This document shows, piece after piece, positions 8,557 to 18,031 of a stretch of 64,000 nucleotides of DNA. How positions within the stretch are numbered: the first letter of the stretch is position 1; each line of letters opens with the position of its first letter. Below the pieces are notes generated by a model, which saw only the letters and a program-made list of their open reading frames with translations, was not told the DNA's origin and did no database searches. This DNA is from CAINVV01 sp037137375 (GTDB taxonomy: Bacteria > Bacteroidota > Bacteroidia > Bacteroidales > Prolixibacteraceae). The translations under genes were made by a program, and so were the position numbers. The stretch spans positions 62,001 to 126,000 of the forward strand of contig JBAXKJ010000016.1 of NCBI GenBank assembly GCA_037137375.1, in the 5' to 3' direction.

Positions 8557-10746
8557 TTATGCCCCCAGTTCCAGCTGATTGCGGACCAGGTGATAATAAT
8601 TACCTTTCAATCCGATCAGCTCAGTATGGGTTCCCTTTTCTACTATTTCACCCTTGTCCAGGACAATGATCTGATCGGCATTCTTCACCGTACTCAGCCT
8701 GTGTGCTACCACAACAACTGTTCTGCCTTTGTAAAACTGATCCATATTCTCCATGATTACCTTTTCATTGGTGGCATCTAATGCGTTGGTAGCCTCATCA
8801 AAGAATAGAAAATCCGGATTCTTATAGATCGCCCGGGCAATCAGGATCCGTTGTTTCTGACCCTGACTGATCCCTACCCCTTCCTGTCCGATTTTTGTCT
8901 GATATCCCAGTGGCAGTGATTCGATATATTCCTGAATATTCGCCATCCTGACTGACTCCAGTAATTTTAGTCTGTCGATATGCTCTGCCCCGACGGCTAT
9001 ATTATTAATAATAGTATCCGAGAAGATATATCCGTCCTGCATCACCACTCCGCATTTCTCCCTCCAAAGCCGCGTAGAAAAATTAGCCAAACTAATCTCG
9101 CCCAGGTGGATCGTCCCGGTTACGGGTGGATAGAATCCCAGTAGCAGCTTGATCATCGTTGTCTTCCCACTGCCACTCATTCCAACAATCGCTGTAGTCC
9201 GGTTGGCCGGAATGTGCAGCGAAATATTTTTTAACACTAAGGGTGACCTTGGACCTTCATACTGAAAACTGACGTTCTGCAGAATGATATCCTTCACTTC
9301 CGGGAACATGGTAATCTTGTTCTCTTCAGGATCCTCTTCGTTAGGCCTTGTATGAATTTCATTCAGACGGGCCAGTGAAATCATGGCATCCTGCGTGGTC
9401 TGGATAAAGTCCATCAGGTTGTTCAGCGGAGTGTTCATCTGTCCGATGATATAGGATACTGCCACCATGGCGCCTATCGTGATGTGTCCGTCAATAACAA
9501 GGCGTGCGGCAATAAAACTTATCAGGATGTTCTTCAGCTGATTGATGAAGTTGGATCCGATATTTTGTGTCTGGGACAAGGAGAGCCTCTTGATATTAAC
9601 CTGGAACAACCTGGCCTGAATGCGTTCCCATTCCCATCTTTTCTGCTTTTCACTGTTGTTGAGCTTAATTTCCTGCATACCGTTCATCAGCTCAATCAAT
9701 TTAGCCTGATTTTCTGACAGTTGTGTAAATCTGCGGTAGTCCAGATCTTTTCTCCTTTTCAGGAATATCAGGATCCAGCACACATATAATATACTACCCA
9801 TCAAGAAAATTGCCAGGATCATCCAGCTGTATAGCGCGAGAACAATCGAGAAAATCACCAGGTTTACCATGGAGAACAAGACATTCAAGGACTGGCTGGT
9901 CAGGAAATTTTCAATACGGGTATGATCGCCGATACGCTGGAGCATGTCTCCGACCATCTTTGTATCAAAGAAACTGATCGGCAAACGCATCAGTTTGATC
10001 AGAAAATCGGAGATGAGGGAAATACTCAGCCTGGTGGTAAGATGAAGCAGGATCCAGTTTCTGATCAGATCGACGGAAGTCTGGGAAATGAACAAAATAA
10101 GTTGAGCAACCAGAATCAGCGTAACGAAGCTCAGGTCGTTGTTGTTGATCCCAACGTCCACCATCGACTGGGTAAGTAATGGCAAAATCAACTGAAAGAG
10201 ACTTCCGAGGAGTAGACCGGCAAAAAGCTGCCAAAGGAATTTCTTCTGGTTACGCAGATAGGTAAAGAGATAGGAAATGGAAGACTTGTCTATTTTTTCG
10301 TCGGCCAGACTATAAAAATCAGGAGTCGGCTCCAGAATCAGGGCCAAACCCTTCGCCTTGCTGCTGTCCGCATGCCCGCACCATCCTTTCAGGAATTCGG
10401 CTTCCTGGTAAGTTATGAGACCATAGGAAGGGTCAGCAACGTAGACTTTGCCCTTTTTGACTGCATATACCACCACAAAATGCTCTTCTTTCCAGTGAAC
10501 GATGGCTGGCAACGGGACCTCTTCAGCGAGCTGCAGGTAGCTCACCCTAGCCCCGACCGAACGCATTCCAATAGATTCGGCAGCATCTGACATCCCGAGG
10601 AAAGAAACACCCTCTCTGGTAAGAAAACTCCTTTCGCGAATGGTCTGCAACGAGAAATTCTTTCCATAAAACTTCGCGATCATCCTTAAACAGGAAGGCC
10701 CGCAATCCATGGTATCCAATTGTTTAAAAAATGGAAATCGCTGCAT
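8557..10746 (-). CDS. Peptidase-domain ABC exporter (C39 peptidase, permease and ATPase fusion)
   Basis: A 729-residue protein of the double-glycine peptide exporter type. Residues 1-130 form a C39 cysteine peptidase with the catalytic Cys in DCGPSCL, the His in EEHFVVVY and the Asp in VADPSYG. A six-helix ABC membrane domain follows (about 160-440). The ATPase has Walker A VGMSGSGKTT, a variant signature ISQGQKQR, Walker B FLFFDEATNALD and H-loop VVVAHRLS. The family cleaves leader peptides after Gly-Gly and exports the product. No precursor gene adjoins it; the only double-glycine peptide I found in the window is at 54157-54360. Confidence 0.93.
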   Translation of the reverse strand: MQRFPFFKQLDTMDCGPSCLRMIAKFYGKNFSLQTIRERSFLTREGVSFLGMSDAAESIGMRSVGARVSYLQLAEEVPLPAIVHWKEEHFVVVYAVKKGKVYVADPSYGLITYQEAEFLKGWCGHADSSKAKGLALILEPTPDFYSLADEKIDKSSISYLFTYLRNQKKFLWQLFAGLLLGSLFQLILPLLTQSMVDVGINNNDLSFVTLILVAQLILFISQTSVDLIRNWILLHLTTRLSISLISDFLIKLMRLPISFFDTKMVGDMLQRIGDHTRIENFLTSQSLNVLFSMVNLVIFSIVLALYSWMILAIFLMGSILYVCWILIFLKRRKDLDYRRFTQLSENQAKLIELMNGMQEIKLNNSEKQKRWEWERIQARLFQVNIKRLSLSQTQNIGSNFINQLKNILISFIAARLVIDGHITIGAMVAVSYIIGQMNTPLNNLMDFIQTTQDAMISLARLNEIHTRPNEEDPEENKITMFPEVKDIILQNVSFQYEGPRSPLVLKNISLHIPANRTTAIVGMSGSGKTTMIKLLLGFYPPVTGTIHLGEISLANFSTRLWREKCGVVMQDGYIFSDTIINNIAVGAEHIDRLKLLESVRMANIQEYIESLPLGYQTKIGQEGVGISQGQKQRILIARAIYKNPDFLFFDEATNALDATNEKVIMENMDQFYKGRTVVVVAHRLSTVKNADQIIVLDKGEIVEKGTHTELIGLKGNYYHLVRNQLELGA

Positions 10747-11182
10747 CAGACTATCTCAGTGTTGGTTAAATGCAAATATGCAAATTTTCTCAGGATGTTT
10801 ATAATGGGAGAGCCGGCAAATCAATATTCAATAAGTGAACTTTAAAGATGAATTTAAGGAAAAACATGTTTAGTAACATAAAAATCATGTTACAGTGTAG
10901 TTACAAAAAACACCATCTCTCTGATAGAATACTATTTACGGATTTTTCGAAATTCTAAATCCCTAAATCGAAAATCGAATTTTTTTCTGCTGGTCGGATC
11001 ATTTTAAATAATTTCTATTTTTGAAGGCACTGAAAAAAAATTAGCCCTTTTAATAGCTGATTTTAATCAGTCTTTGGGGTAATAATAGGGATTTAAGCCT
11101 GTATTTTTTGTTGGAAAATTTTATAATTGTAAGGTCTTCAAGAGTTTACAAATAATTAAATATATACCAAATTTATTCTATT
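10747..11182. other. Divergent intergenic region (436 bases), AT-rich, with inverted repeats
   Basis: This gap separates the exporter gene (minus) from the EF-G-like gene (plus), so it should hold two outward promoters. I see no convincing coding sequence. It contains a perfect 7-base-arm inverted repeat at 10873-10893 and a smaller palindrome at 11057-11070 (CTGATT-TT-AATCAG). On the minus strand, near 10780, there is an A/T-rich run with TTTGCATATTTGCA, a partial match to a Bacteroidota promoter. No exact TAnnTTTG box stands out for either gene. Confidence 0.6.
10873..10893. promoter_or_regulatory. Perfect inverted repeat, possible operator
   Basis: GTAACAT and ATGTTAC are perfect 7-base arms around a 7-base spacer (AAAAATC). 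The size and symmetry fit a dimeric repressor site. It lies about 130 bases upstream of the exporter start and about 290 bases upstream of the EF-G-like gene. No regulator gene is adjacent, so the assignment is inference. Confidence 0.35.
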
Positions 11183-13339
11183 ATGAAAGTATATCAAACC
11201 AGTGAAATCAGGAACATCACAGTGCTCGGAAATTCGGGCGCCGGGAAAACCACCCTTGTGGAAGCCATGCTCTTCGAGGGTGGGATTATTAATCGCAGAG
11301 GGGATGTAAAGAGCAAGAATACTGCCTCTGACTACAACCTCGTAGAGCAAGAGTATGGCAACTCTGTTCATGAAACAGTGCTTTACACTGAATTTGAAGG
11401 TTGCAAAATCAATATCATCGACACTCCGGGAATGGACGACTTTGTCGGAGGCGTCATTCCGGCTTTAAGTGTAGCCGCTACAGGTCTTCTGGTTTTCAAT
11501 GCTGTGAACGGTGTTGAAGTGGGTACCGAAATTGCGAATCGAAATGCGGACAGGTTCCACAAACCGCTTATTTTTGTGATCAACCACCTTGACCACGAAA
11601 CCAGCAACTGGGAGAATACAATTGAAATGGCCAGGACTACCTTTGGTAATAAACTGGCAATTGTGCAATACCCTGTTAATCCGGGGTTAGGATACAACAA
11701 AGTTATTGACGTACTGAAGATGAAGATGCTTCAGTGGGGTCCGCAGGGAGGAAAACCCGAAATGCTCGATATACCGGCGGACGAAATGGACAAGGCCGAA
11801 GAATACCACAATGCCCTGGTAGAAATGGCTGCCGAAAATGATGAGGCACTGATGGAGCTTTTCTTCGAGCAGGGTTCCCTGAATGAGGATGAAATGAAGC
11901 AGGGTCTTAAATTAGGGATGGTTTCCAGAGGATTATTTCCTGTTTTTTGTACTTCTGCTGTTAAAGATATGGGTATCCGTCGTCTGATGGATTTCATCGT
12001 CAACGTTGCCCCGAATCCCGGAGAGCTTGCAGACGTGGAAACTGTCGACGGCAAGAAGGTCGCAATCAGCACGAAAGGACCGACTTCTATATTCGTTTTC
12101 AAGACTTCACTTGAGCAGCACGTAGGCGAAGTAACCTATTTCAAGGTAATATCAGGTACGCTTAAGGAGGGAATGGACCTGACAAATATGGCTAAAAACT
12201 CCAAGGAGCGTATCTCACAGATCTTTGCAGTAGCGGGCAAGACCCGTACCAAAGTACCAGAAATGGTTGCCGGAGATATTGGTGCAACGGTTAAGCTGAA
12301 AGATGTTAAACACAATCAGACGCTTTGCGACAAAGATGCTGAAATTGAATTCCCACCGATTCAATTCCCGGATCCGAGATATACTACCGCTGTGAAGGCT
12401 ACCAACGAATCTGATGAAGAGAAGATGGGTGAATACCTGCATCGTCTGCACGAAGAGGATCCCACCTATATCATCGAGTATTCCAAGGAGTTAAAGCAGA
12501 TTCTGATCCACGGACAAGGGGAATACCACTTAAACACGCTAAAATGGTATTTCGACAATGTATTTAAAATTGACCTGCAATTCCAAAATCCAAAAATACC
12601 CTACCGGGAAACCATTACCAAAATCGCCCAGGCCGACTATCGTCACCGTAAGCAGAGTGGTGGATCTGGTCAGTTTGGTGAAGTTCACATGATTATTGAG
12701 CCTTTCGAGGAAGGAATGCCTTTCCCTCCATTCTTTGTTGTCGATGGTAAGGAAATGAAGGTCAGCCTTCGGGGCACCGAAGTTGTCGAACTGCCTTGGG
12801 GCGGAAAACTTGTTTTCTGCAACTGTATCGTAGGCGGATCAATCGACGCCCGGTTCCATCCTGCTATCCTGAAAGGAATCATGGAAAAGATGGAGGAAGG
12901 CCCGCTCACCGGCTCCTACGCACGTGATATCCGTGTATCCATTTATGAAGGAAAGATGCACCCGGTCGACTCCAATGAAATTTCATTCCGTCTGGCAGGT
13001 AGAAATGCTTTCAGCCAAGCCTTCAAGAAAGCCGGCGCCAAGATCCTTGAGCCGATTTACGATGTGGAAGTTCTGGTTCCTGGCGACCGCATGGGCGACG
13101 TCATGGGAGATCTGCAAAACCGACGTGCACTCATCATGGGCATGAGTTCAGAAAAAGGTTTCGAGAAGATTTCCGCCAAGGTTCCATTGAAGGAGATGAA
13201 CAAATATTCGACCACTTTGAGTTCTGTCACACAGGGACGTGCCATGTTCAAAATGAAATTTGCCAGCTACGAAAAAGTGCCGGCCGAGGTTCAGGACGAA
13301 CTGCTCAAGACCTACGCGGCTACCCAGACCGAGGAGTAA
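11183..13339 (+). CDS. Elongation factor G-like GTPase (EF-G2 type)
   Basis: A 718-residue EF-G paralogue. G1 is GNSGAGKTTLVEAM, G3 is DTPGMDDF, and the G4 position reads NHLD instead of the NKxD seen in fusA of this window. Domains II-V are complete (GQGEYHLN in domain III, VLVPGDRMGDVMGDLQNRR in domain V). Divergent EF-G2 proteins are common in Bacteroidota and may act in recycling or stress rather than bulk translocation; which applies here cannot be read from sequence. It is transcribed alone and ends 29 bases before a strong terminator. Confidence 0.92.
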   Translation: MKVYQTSEIRNITVLGNSGAGKTTLVEAMLFEGGIINRRGDVKSKNTASDYNLVEQEYGNSVHETVLYTEFEGCKINIIDTPGMDDFVGGVIPALSVAATGLLVFNAVNGVEVGTEIANRNADRFHKPLIFVINHLDHETSNWENTIEMARTTFGNKLAIVQYPVNPGLGYNKVIDVLKMKMLQWGPQGGKPEMLDIPADEMDKAEEYHNALVEMAAENDEALMELFFEQGSLNEDEMKQGLKLGMVSRGLFPVFCTSAVKDMGIRRLMDFIVNVAPNPGELADVETVDGKKVAISTKGPTSIFVFKTSLEQHVGEVTYFKVISGTLKEGMDLTNMAKNSKERISQIFAVAGKTRTKVPEMVAGDIGATVKLKDVKHNQTLCDKDAEIEFPPIQFPDPRYTTAVKATNESDEEKMGEYLHRLHEEDPTYIIEYSKELKQILIHGQGEYHLNTLKWYFDNVFKIDLQFQNPKIPYRETITKIAQADYRHRKQSGGSGQFGEVHMIIEPFEEGMPFPPFFVVDGKEMKVSLRGTEVVELPWGGKLVFCNCIVGGSIDARFHPAILKGIMEKMEEGPLTGSYARDIRVSIYEGKMHPVDSNEISFRLAGRNAFSQAFKKAGAKILEPIYDVEVLVPGDRMGDVMGDLQNRRALIMGMSSEKGFEKISAKVPLKEMNKYSTTLSSVTQGRAMFKMKFASYEKVPAEVQDELLKTYAATQTEE

Positions 13340-13368
13340 TTTCTTCTGTTCTGCCAAAATAATTTCAG

Positions 13369-13400
13369 ACGCTCTTTCCTTCGGGGAAGAGCGTTTTTTA
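13369..13400 (+). terminator. Rho-independent terminator after the EF-G2-like gene
   Basis: An 11-base stem (ACGCTCTTTCC with GGGAAGAGCGT, one G:T wobble) closes a TTCG tetraloop and is followed by a T-run. It sits between 13339 and the next start at 13432. Confidence 0.9.
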
Positions 13401-13431
13401 TTACCTTTATGCATCACTAAAACTGATCCTC

Positions 13432-14832
13432 ATGAAGATTAAATTTATTGGCGCCGCCAGGGAGGTCACAGGAAGCAAACACCTGATCACACTTGATAAC
13501 GGAAAGAAGATATTGCTGGATTGCGGAATGTTTCAGGGCAAGGGGATGGAGACGGACAGTTCCAACCGAAATCTGGGTTTCGATCCGAAAGAGATCGACC
13601 ATATTATTCTGACACATGCACACATCGACCACTCCGGGTTAATACCCTACGTCTATAAACTCGGCTTCCGGGGATCCGTCATCTGTACCAATGCCACCCG
13701 CGACCTCTGCGCCATCATGCTCGCCGACAGCGGACACATCCAGGAACTTGACGTAAAATGGTTCAACAAAAAGAGAATGAAGCATGGTCTGGAACCTGTC
13801 GAGCCAATTTATACTTCTGATATTGCAAAAGAAAGCATGAAGCTCTTCATCGGAATTGCCTACGAACGAAAGTTCTACATCGATGACAATGTTAAAGTCC
13901 GTTTTACCAATAATGGTCACCTGCTCGGTGCAGGTACCGCCTCTCTTGAGATTACAGAGAACGGACAAACAAAAAATATTGCCTATACGGGCGATATCGG
14001 ACGACCCATTAGCTTAATTTTAAAGTCACCGGATGCTTTCAGGCAATGTGATTACCTGATCACTGAGTCCACTTATGGGAACAGACTTCATGAGCACTTC
14101 AGCGACGCTGAAGAAAAACTGCTGCAAGTGGTTAACGATACCTGTGTCAGAAAACAGGGAAAATTGATCATCCCCTCTTTTGCCATTGGCCGGACACAGG
14201 ATATTGTCTTTACACTGAATAATTTTTACAATGCCGGATTACTGCCCAAGATTCAGATTTATGTTGATAGTCCGTTAGCCGTCAATGCAACTACGATCTT
14301 CAGACTGCACTCAGAGTGCTTCAATGAGGACGTTATGAAAGTAGTGGAAACAGATGATGACCCGTTTGGATTCAATTCATTGCATTACATCACTGCCACC
14401 AATGATTCAAAAAAGTTAAACTCATTTAAGAAACCTTGTATCATCATCTCTGCCTCAGGAATGATGGAAGCCGGGCGGATTAAACACCACCTGGCAAATA
14501 ATATCTCCAGTCCGAAGAATACCATTCTGGTGGTCGGATATTGTGCTCCCCGGACACTGGGCGCCAGATTGGTTGACGGAGAAAAGGTCGTTTCGATCTT
14601 CGGTAATAAATACAGTGTCAATGCCGAGATCGTGAGAATTGAAGCATTCTCCGGTCACGGGGATTACAGTGAGATGCTGTCATTCCTGAACTGCCAGGAC
14701 AAAACCGCAATAAAGAAGGTTTTCCTCGTTCACGGAGATTATGAGGCACAGACTTTTTACAAAGATCAAATGATAGCAGCGGGTTATACCAATATTGAGA
14801 TTCCTGAAGCCATGAGCGAAGTGACTCTTTAA
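13432..14832 (+). CDS. MBL-fold/beta-CASP RNA metallo-hydrolase
   Basis: A 466-residue protein with the metallo-beta-lactamase motif THAHIDHSGL (HxHxDH), the further ligand regions NNGHLLGAG and YTGDIGRP, then a beta-CASP insert with ESTYGN and ISASGMMEAGRIKHHL, and the closing FSGHGDYSEM and VHGDYEAQ motifs. This is the CPSF73/RNase J-related group of bacterial proteins, usually annotated as RNA-processing exonuclease-like. It starts 93 bases after the preceding stop, behind a terminator, so it is probably its own unit. The substrate is not known from sequence. Confidence 0.9.
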   Translation: MKIKFIGAAREVTGSKHLITLDNGKKILLDCGMFQGKGMETDSSNRNLGFDPKEIDHIILTHAHIDHSGLIPYVYKLGFRGSVICTNATRDLCAIMLADSGHIQELDVKWFNKKRMKHGLEPVEPIYTSDIAKESMKLFIGIAYERKFYIDDNVKVRFTNNGHLLGAGTASLEITENGQTKNIAYTGDIGRPISLILKSPDAFRQCDYLITESTYGNRLHEHFSDAEEKLLQVVNDTCVRKQGKLIIPSFAIGRTQDIVFTLNNFYNAGLLPKIQIYVDSPLAVNATTIFRLHSECFNEDVMKVVETDDDPFGFNSLHYITATNDSKKLNSFKKPCIIISASGMMEAGRIKHHLANNISSPKNTILVVGYCAPRTLGARLVDGEKVVSIFGNKYSVNAEIVRIEAFSGHGDYSEMLSFLNCQDKTAIKKVFLVHGDYEAQTFYKDQMIAAGYTNIEIPEAMSEVTL

Positions 14833-14964
14833 ATAGCAAGCGATTAACCTTCCCCAACCCAGCTAATATTGAAGCAACTGGGAAGTATTGTCGCGCATAT
14901 AAACAACGCTATCAAAAATTTAAAACACATTGAAACAGGTGTATAATCAAAATGCTCTTTCAGA

Positions 14965-15270
14965 TTAAATTTTTAGGTCGATATTTAATGATTCCGGATT
15001 TTGACGACAATCCCATACCAGATGAATAATGAGCTGATCTTTTGCTATCTGATAAAATATTTTATACTGTGAGTTCACGAAAACCCTGACATTCGGACTA
15101 TTAGTCTTAATCCCAAGAAATGGTTGCTTTGACAGTATGGAAAGGAGAGATTGAATTTTGCGATTCAATTGACGACTGTAAGTCCTTGAACCATTTCTTT
15201 CTACATAAAATTCAAGGATTCTGGTAAAAATTTGATCCGCTCGTGATGTCCAGATTATTCTTTTAGCCAT
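14965..15270 (-). CDS. ParE/RelE-family toxin
   Basis: A 101-residue protein with the compact ParE/RelE fold pattern: N-terminal strand IIWTSRADQIF, a helix pair (FYVERNGSRTYSRQLNRKI), the loop KQPFLGIKT, and C-terminal strands (VFVNSQYKIFYQIAKDQLII, then HLVWDCRQNP). Members either cleave ribosome-bound mRNA or poison gyrase; the sequence does not decide which. The start overlaps the antitoxin gene by 16 bases, the usual antitoxin-first arrangement. Confidence 0.82.
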   Translation of the reverse strand: MAKRIIWTSRADQIFTRILEFYVERNGSRTYSRQLNRKIQSLLSILSKQPFLGIKTNSPNVRVFVNSQYKIFYQIAKDQLIIHLVWDCRQNPESLNIDLKI

Positions 15271-15488
15271 TCTTCATTTCGTAAGATGACATCTTGGTTT
15301 GAAATTATTTTACCTGAACTATAATCAGCTACACTTTCAGAGATCATAGATTTTTCTTCTGCAGTCAGTTGATATTGTTCTATATTCTCTCCAGAACCCA
15401 AAATTTGATTAAGATAATCAAGTAACTGATCATCATCTGTATTCAACACTTTCCTGATGATACTATTTTGAATCTTTGCTGACCTCAT
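15255..15488 (-). CDS. Putative antitoxin of the adjoining ParE/RelE toxin
   Basis: A 77-residue acidic, mostly helical protein, directly upstream of and overlapping the toxin gene. The C-terminal part (SGKIISNQDVILRNEEWLKE) looks like the toxin-wrapping tail of this antitoxin type. I do not recognise a specific DNA-binding domain, so the call rests mainly on gene context and size. A -7 box (TACATTTG) lies 17 bases upstream at 15505-15512. Confidence 0.7.
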   Translation of the reverse strand: MRSAKIQNSIIRKVLNTDDDQLLDYLNQILGSGENIEQYQLTAEEKSMISESVADYSSGKIISNQDVILRNEEWLKE

Positions 15489-15504
15489 GATGAATTTATT
15501 TACT

Positions 15505-15512
15505 CAAATGTA
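15505..15512 (-). promoter_or_regulatory. Probable -7 promoter element for the toxin-antitoxin pair
   Basis: The minus strand reads TACATTTG, a full match to TAnnTTTG, 17 bases upstream of the antitoxin ATG. It implies a very short leader. The -33 region is weak. Confidence 0.45.
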
Positions 15513-15552
15513 CAACTTTTACCAGGAAAAGAGAAATGAATTAACTGGCAAT

Positions 15553-16638
15553 TCAATGCCTTCCCTCCCCGGTTTTTATTTTATTCCGGATATTAAGTGA
15601 TTCATCAGAGTACAGGAATTCTCGGGTTGACTCCGGTAAAAACTCTTCCACTTCATCCAGCTTGTCTGCTTTTATGGCCTGACGAATATTCGAAGCGCTG
15701 ATAAAAATCGGAAGCTTTGAACTACCGGGCGTGGCCACTTTTCTCATCACCTCGATCACTTCCACCCCAAATGTCGGTAGGATATTTTTCATGGCCTGGT
15801 TGTAGGCAGCTGTTGTCGCACAATATTTTTCTGTGCCCACATATCTCTTTTTTATTCCCAATACCGGCACCACATAATTGGCAAAGATCCGCACATCCAA
15901 TTCGGCCTGCTTTTGCATCACATCACTGATCGTCTCGTTCTTGAGGAAATAAGCCGGAAAGATTGATCCTGAAACGATATACATCCCACCCCGAACCATG
16001 TGTACATTTTTGAGGTGGGAAATTCCTTTCTCAATTAATTTCCACCTTACCAGGAAAGGAAATGCCGAAAGATCCTCTTCGACTACAAAAAGATAGACCA
16101 GTTCATTTTCGGAGGCAGCCTTTTCGATCAAAAACTGATGGCCCAACGTAAACGGATTACAGTTTACCACAATAGAGGCTATTTTATCTGAAACGGCAGG
16201 TCTTATCTGTGTTTTAAGGTAATCCTGATAGGTCTTGATCGATTCAAATCCAAACTCCAAAATGGTAAATAATGGCGGTGCGGAGGCAATCTCCGTGAAG
16301 CCTAAGCCACAAAATCTCACTGAATTTTCCGGGCGTGTGAAAACAAAAGTGTGCTTATATATCTTCAGAAGCTTTTCTGTCAGATAGGTGACAATCAAGG
16401 CAAATGCAGTAGTATCGCGGTATTTGGGCGATACCGCTACATATTTCAGTATTCTTCCCTGGTGCGAACCGGTTCCAACCAGCTCCCCTTTTAGGTTGTA
16501 TACGATCATCGTACATTCGACTTCGGTGGCATCGAATTCGAAACCCAAAACAGAGAGAAACTCCCTTACCAGTTTAACGTCAAATGGGTTTTCGAGATCC
16601 AGGGTCTCCTGTCTGAAATCTGTGTCTTCAAAAGTCAT
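15553..16638 (-). CDS. citC: [Citrate (pro-3S)-lyase] ligase
   Basis: A 361-residue CitC, which uses ATP and acetate to acetylate the thiol of the CitD prosthetic group and so activates citrate lyase. The N-terminal third is GNAT-like (ECTMIVYNLKGELVGTGS). The C-terminal part is a nucleotidyltransferase domain with NCNPFTLGHQFLIEKA (the T/HxGH site) and the late motif ISASNIRQAI. It is the last gene of the cit operon, 24 bases downstream of citXG. In many bacteria citC is the first gene, so its place at the end is a difference in order. Confidence 0.95.
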   Translation of the reverse strand: MTFEDTDFRQETLDLENPFDVKLVREFLSVLGFEFDATEVECTMIVYNLKGELVGTGSHQGRILKYVAVSPKYRDTTAFALIVTYLTEKLLKIYKHTFVFTRPENSVRFCGLGFTEIASAPPLFTILEFGFESIKTYQDYLKTQIRPAVSDKIASIVVNCNPFTLGHQFLIEKAASENELVYLFVVEEDLSAFPFLVRWKLIEKGISHLKNVHMVRGGMYIVSGSIFPAYFLKNETISDVMQKQAELDVRIFANYVVPVLGIKKRYVGTEKYCATTAAYNQAMKNILPTFGVEVIEVMRKVATPGSSKLPIFISASNIRQAIKADKLDEVEEFLPESTREFLYSDESLNIRNKIKTGEGRH

Positions 16639-16662
16639 TATTTGTATTTCTAGACGTGAAAA

Positions 16663-17931
16663 TTATTCTGTAATTACTTGGTTCATAACCAACCACAGGA
16701 AGATAGAAACAGCCAGCAAATCGGCAGAGCCTCCAGGAGAAATATTTCTTCTCCGGCAGAATTCCCCGATTGCAGCATAATTTTCGACTGTGAAATGATC
16801 CAGGGCATTCTTGCAGAGATCTTGAAATGACACCAAATCCTCCGGACCACTCCGATAAAGAATATTAGTGTCGCTGTTTGAAGAAGCAATAGCCAAAAAA
16901 CAGTTGATCAGTGACTCATCGTTCAATTCAACCATTCCGGCCAGCAATGGTAACCCTTTCTCAAAGACAGTTTCAAAGCCTGATTCCGCTTCTCCGCGCG
17001 CACCACTGAAACCATACTTCCTAAAAACGATCTCTCCATGACTACCCCCTTGCCCGAAGTCGACATTTAACTCCTTTCTTACAAGGTTTTGGCAGATATC
17101 ACCGATAATACCGCGAAATCTACCTGGTTCAAAAAGATCACTTTCCTGATAAAGTTTCCCGGTAGCGAACAATGAAAGTCCCATCAAAAAGATGATCCCT
17201 TTTTGTGTATTGACATTTCCGGTTTCTTGGTACATCGCCTCTTCCATCTGCAATCCAATATTCCGGATTATCGGTAGGGCTTTTGTCAGATCATCCTCCC
17301 GGAAGCTGAGACCTGCTCTTACCAGCTCTTCGAACCAGACTGAAATCGCAGCTGAAGAATTGATAAAAGTCTGATAATCCATGTCAGAGTGACTGCCGCT
17401 GCTAAATTTGTCGACCAATCCCGGCTTCGGTGTGAGCGAGATTTCCTGAAGAATTGCCTTGAGCGCGAAGGATGAGAACTTTTTAGCCAGATGTGCCTCC
17501 TTTTGTAACCGGGAATAATCAGCCATTTTCCCAAACATATAAGTTCGCAACAGTTCCGGATCATGAGCATTGGAACGCCTGCATTCGATTGCTGGCTGGG
17601 CCTGACAGAAAAAACAAAGCTTTGACTTACCTGAGGAGACCGTATTTCCCTGATCATCATTCAAGTCCACATCCAGAAACCTCCCCAAAGGATGGTGTTC
17701 TTCAAAATCCTCGCAAATTTGTTTGATTTCATGTAAACTCAGGTTCCCTCCCGCGAGGGGAACCAAAAAGAAATCTCCGGCAGCATCGTAAATTTCGAGC
17801 GCTTCTTTATCGATTATCTCAATCAAATGAGATTTTAAATAGCGTTTCAACTCGGCTAAACAGCGTTTAAAAAATCCTTTAACTGTGGAATTGCTTTTAG
17901 GATAACCCGGAATATTCAGGCTAAAGCTCAA
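16663..17931 (-). CDS. citXG: CitX-CitG fusion: holo-ACP synthase and triphosphoribosyl-dephospho-CoA synthase
   Basis: A fused protein of at least 422 residues. The first ~150 residues match CitX, which attaches the prosthetic group to CitD (LGRFLDVDLNDDQGN, then CFFCQAQPAIECRRSNAHDP). The rest matches CitG, which makes triphosphoribosyl-dephospho-CoA (SLTPKPGLVDKFSSGSHSDM, GNVNTQKGIIF, GQGGSHGEIVFRKYGF). Coordinates use the first standard start, TTG at 17929-17931, but CitX homology continues upstream in the same frame (LDSILEAREQRAIAKKILAG) to about 18010. That stretch has no ATG, GTG or TTG after the in-frame TGA, so the true start is probably a rare codon such as ATA at 18019-18021. Confidence 0.9.
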   Translation of the reverse strand: MSFSLNIPGYPKSNSTVKGFFKRCLAELKRYLKSHLIEIIDKEALEIYDAAGDFFLVPLAGGNLSLHEIKQICEDFEEHHPLGRFLDVDLNDDQGNTVSSGKSKLCFFCQAQPAIECRRSNAHDPELLRTYMFGKMADYSRLQKEAHLAKKFSSFALKAILQEISLTPKPGLVDKFSSGSHSDMDYQTFINSSAAISVWFEELVRAGLSFREDDLTKALPIIRNIGLQMEEAMYQETGNVNTQKGIIFLMGLSLFATGKLYQESDLFEPGRFRGIIGDICQNLVRKELNVDFGQGGSHGEIVFRKYGFSGARGEAESGFETVFEKGLPLLAGMVELNDESLINCFLAIASSNSDTNILYRSGPEDLVSFQDLCKNALDHFTVENYAAIGEFCRRRNISPGGSADLLAVSIFLWLVMNQVITE

Positions 17932-18031
17932 ACATGCCAGTCTGTTGCCAGCTAGAATTTTTTTAGCAATCGCCCTCTGTTCGCGTGCTTCTAATATGGA
18001 ATCTAATGGTTCGATAAATATTGCTTTTCGA

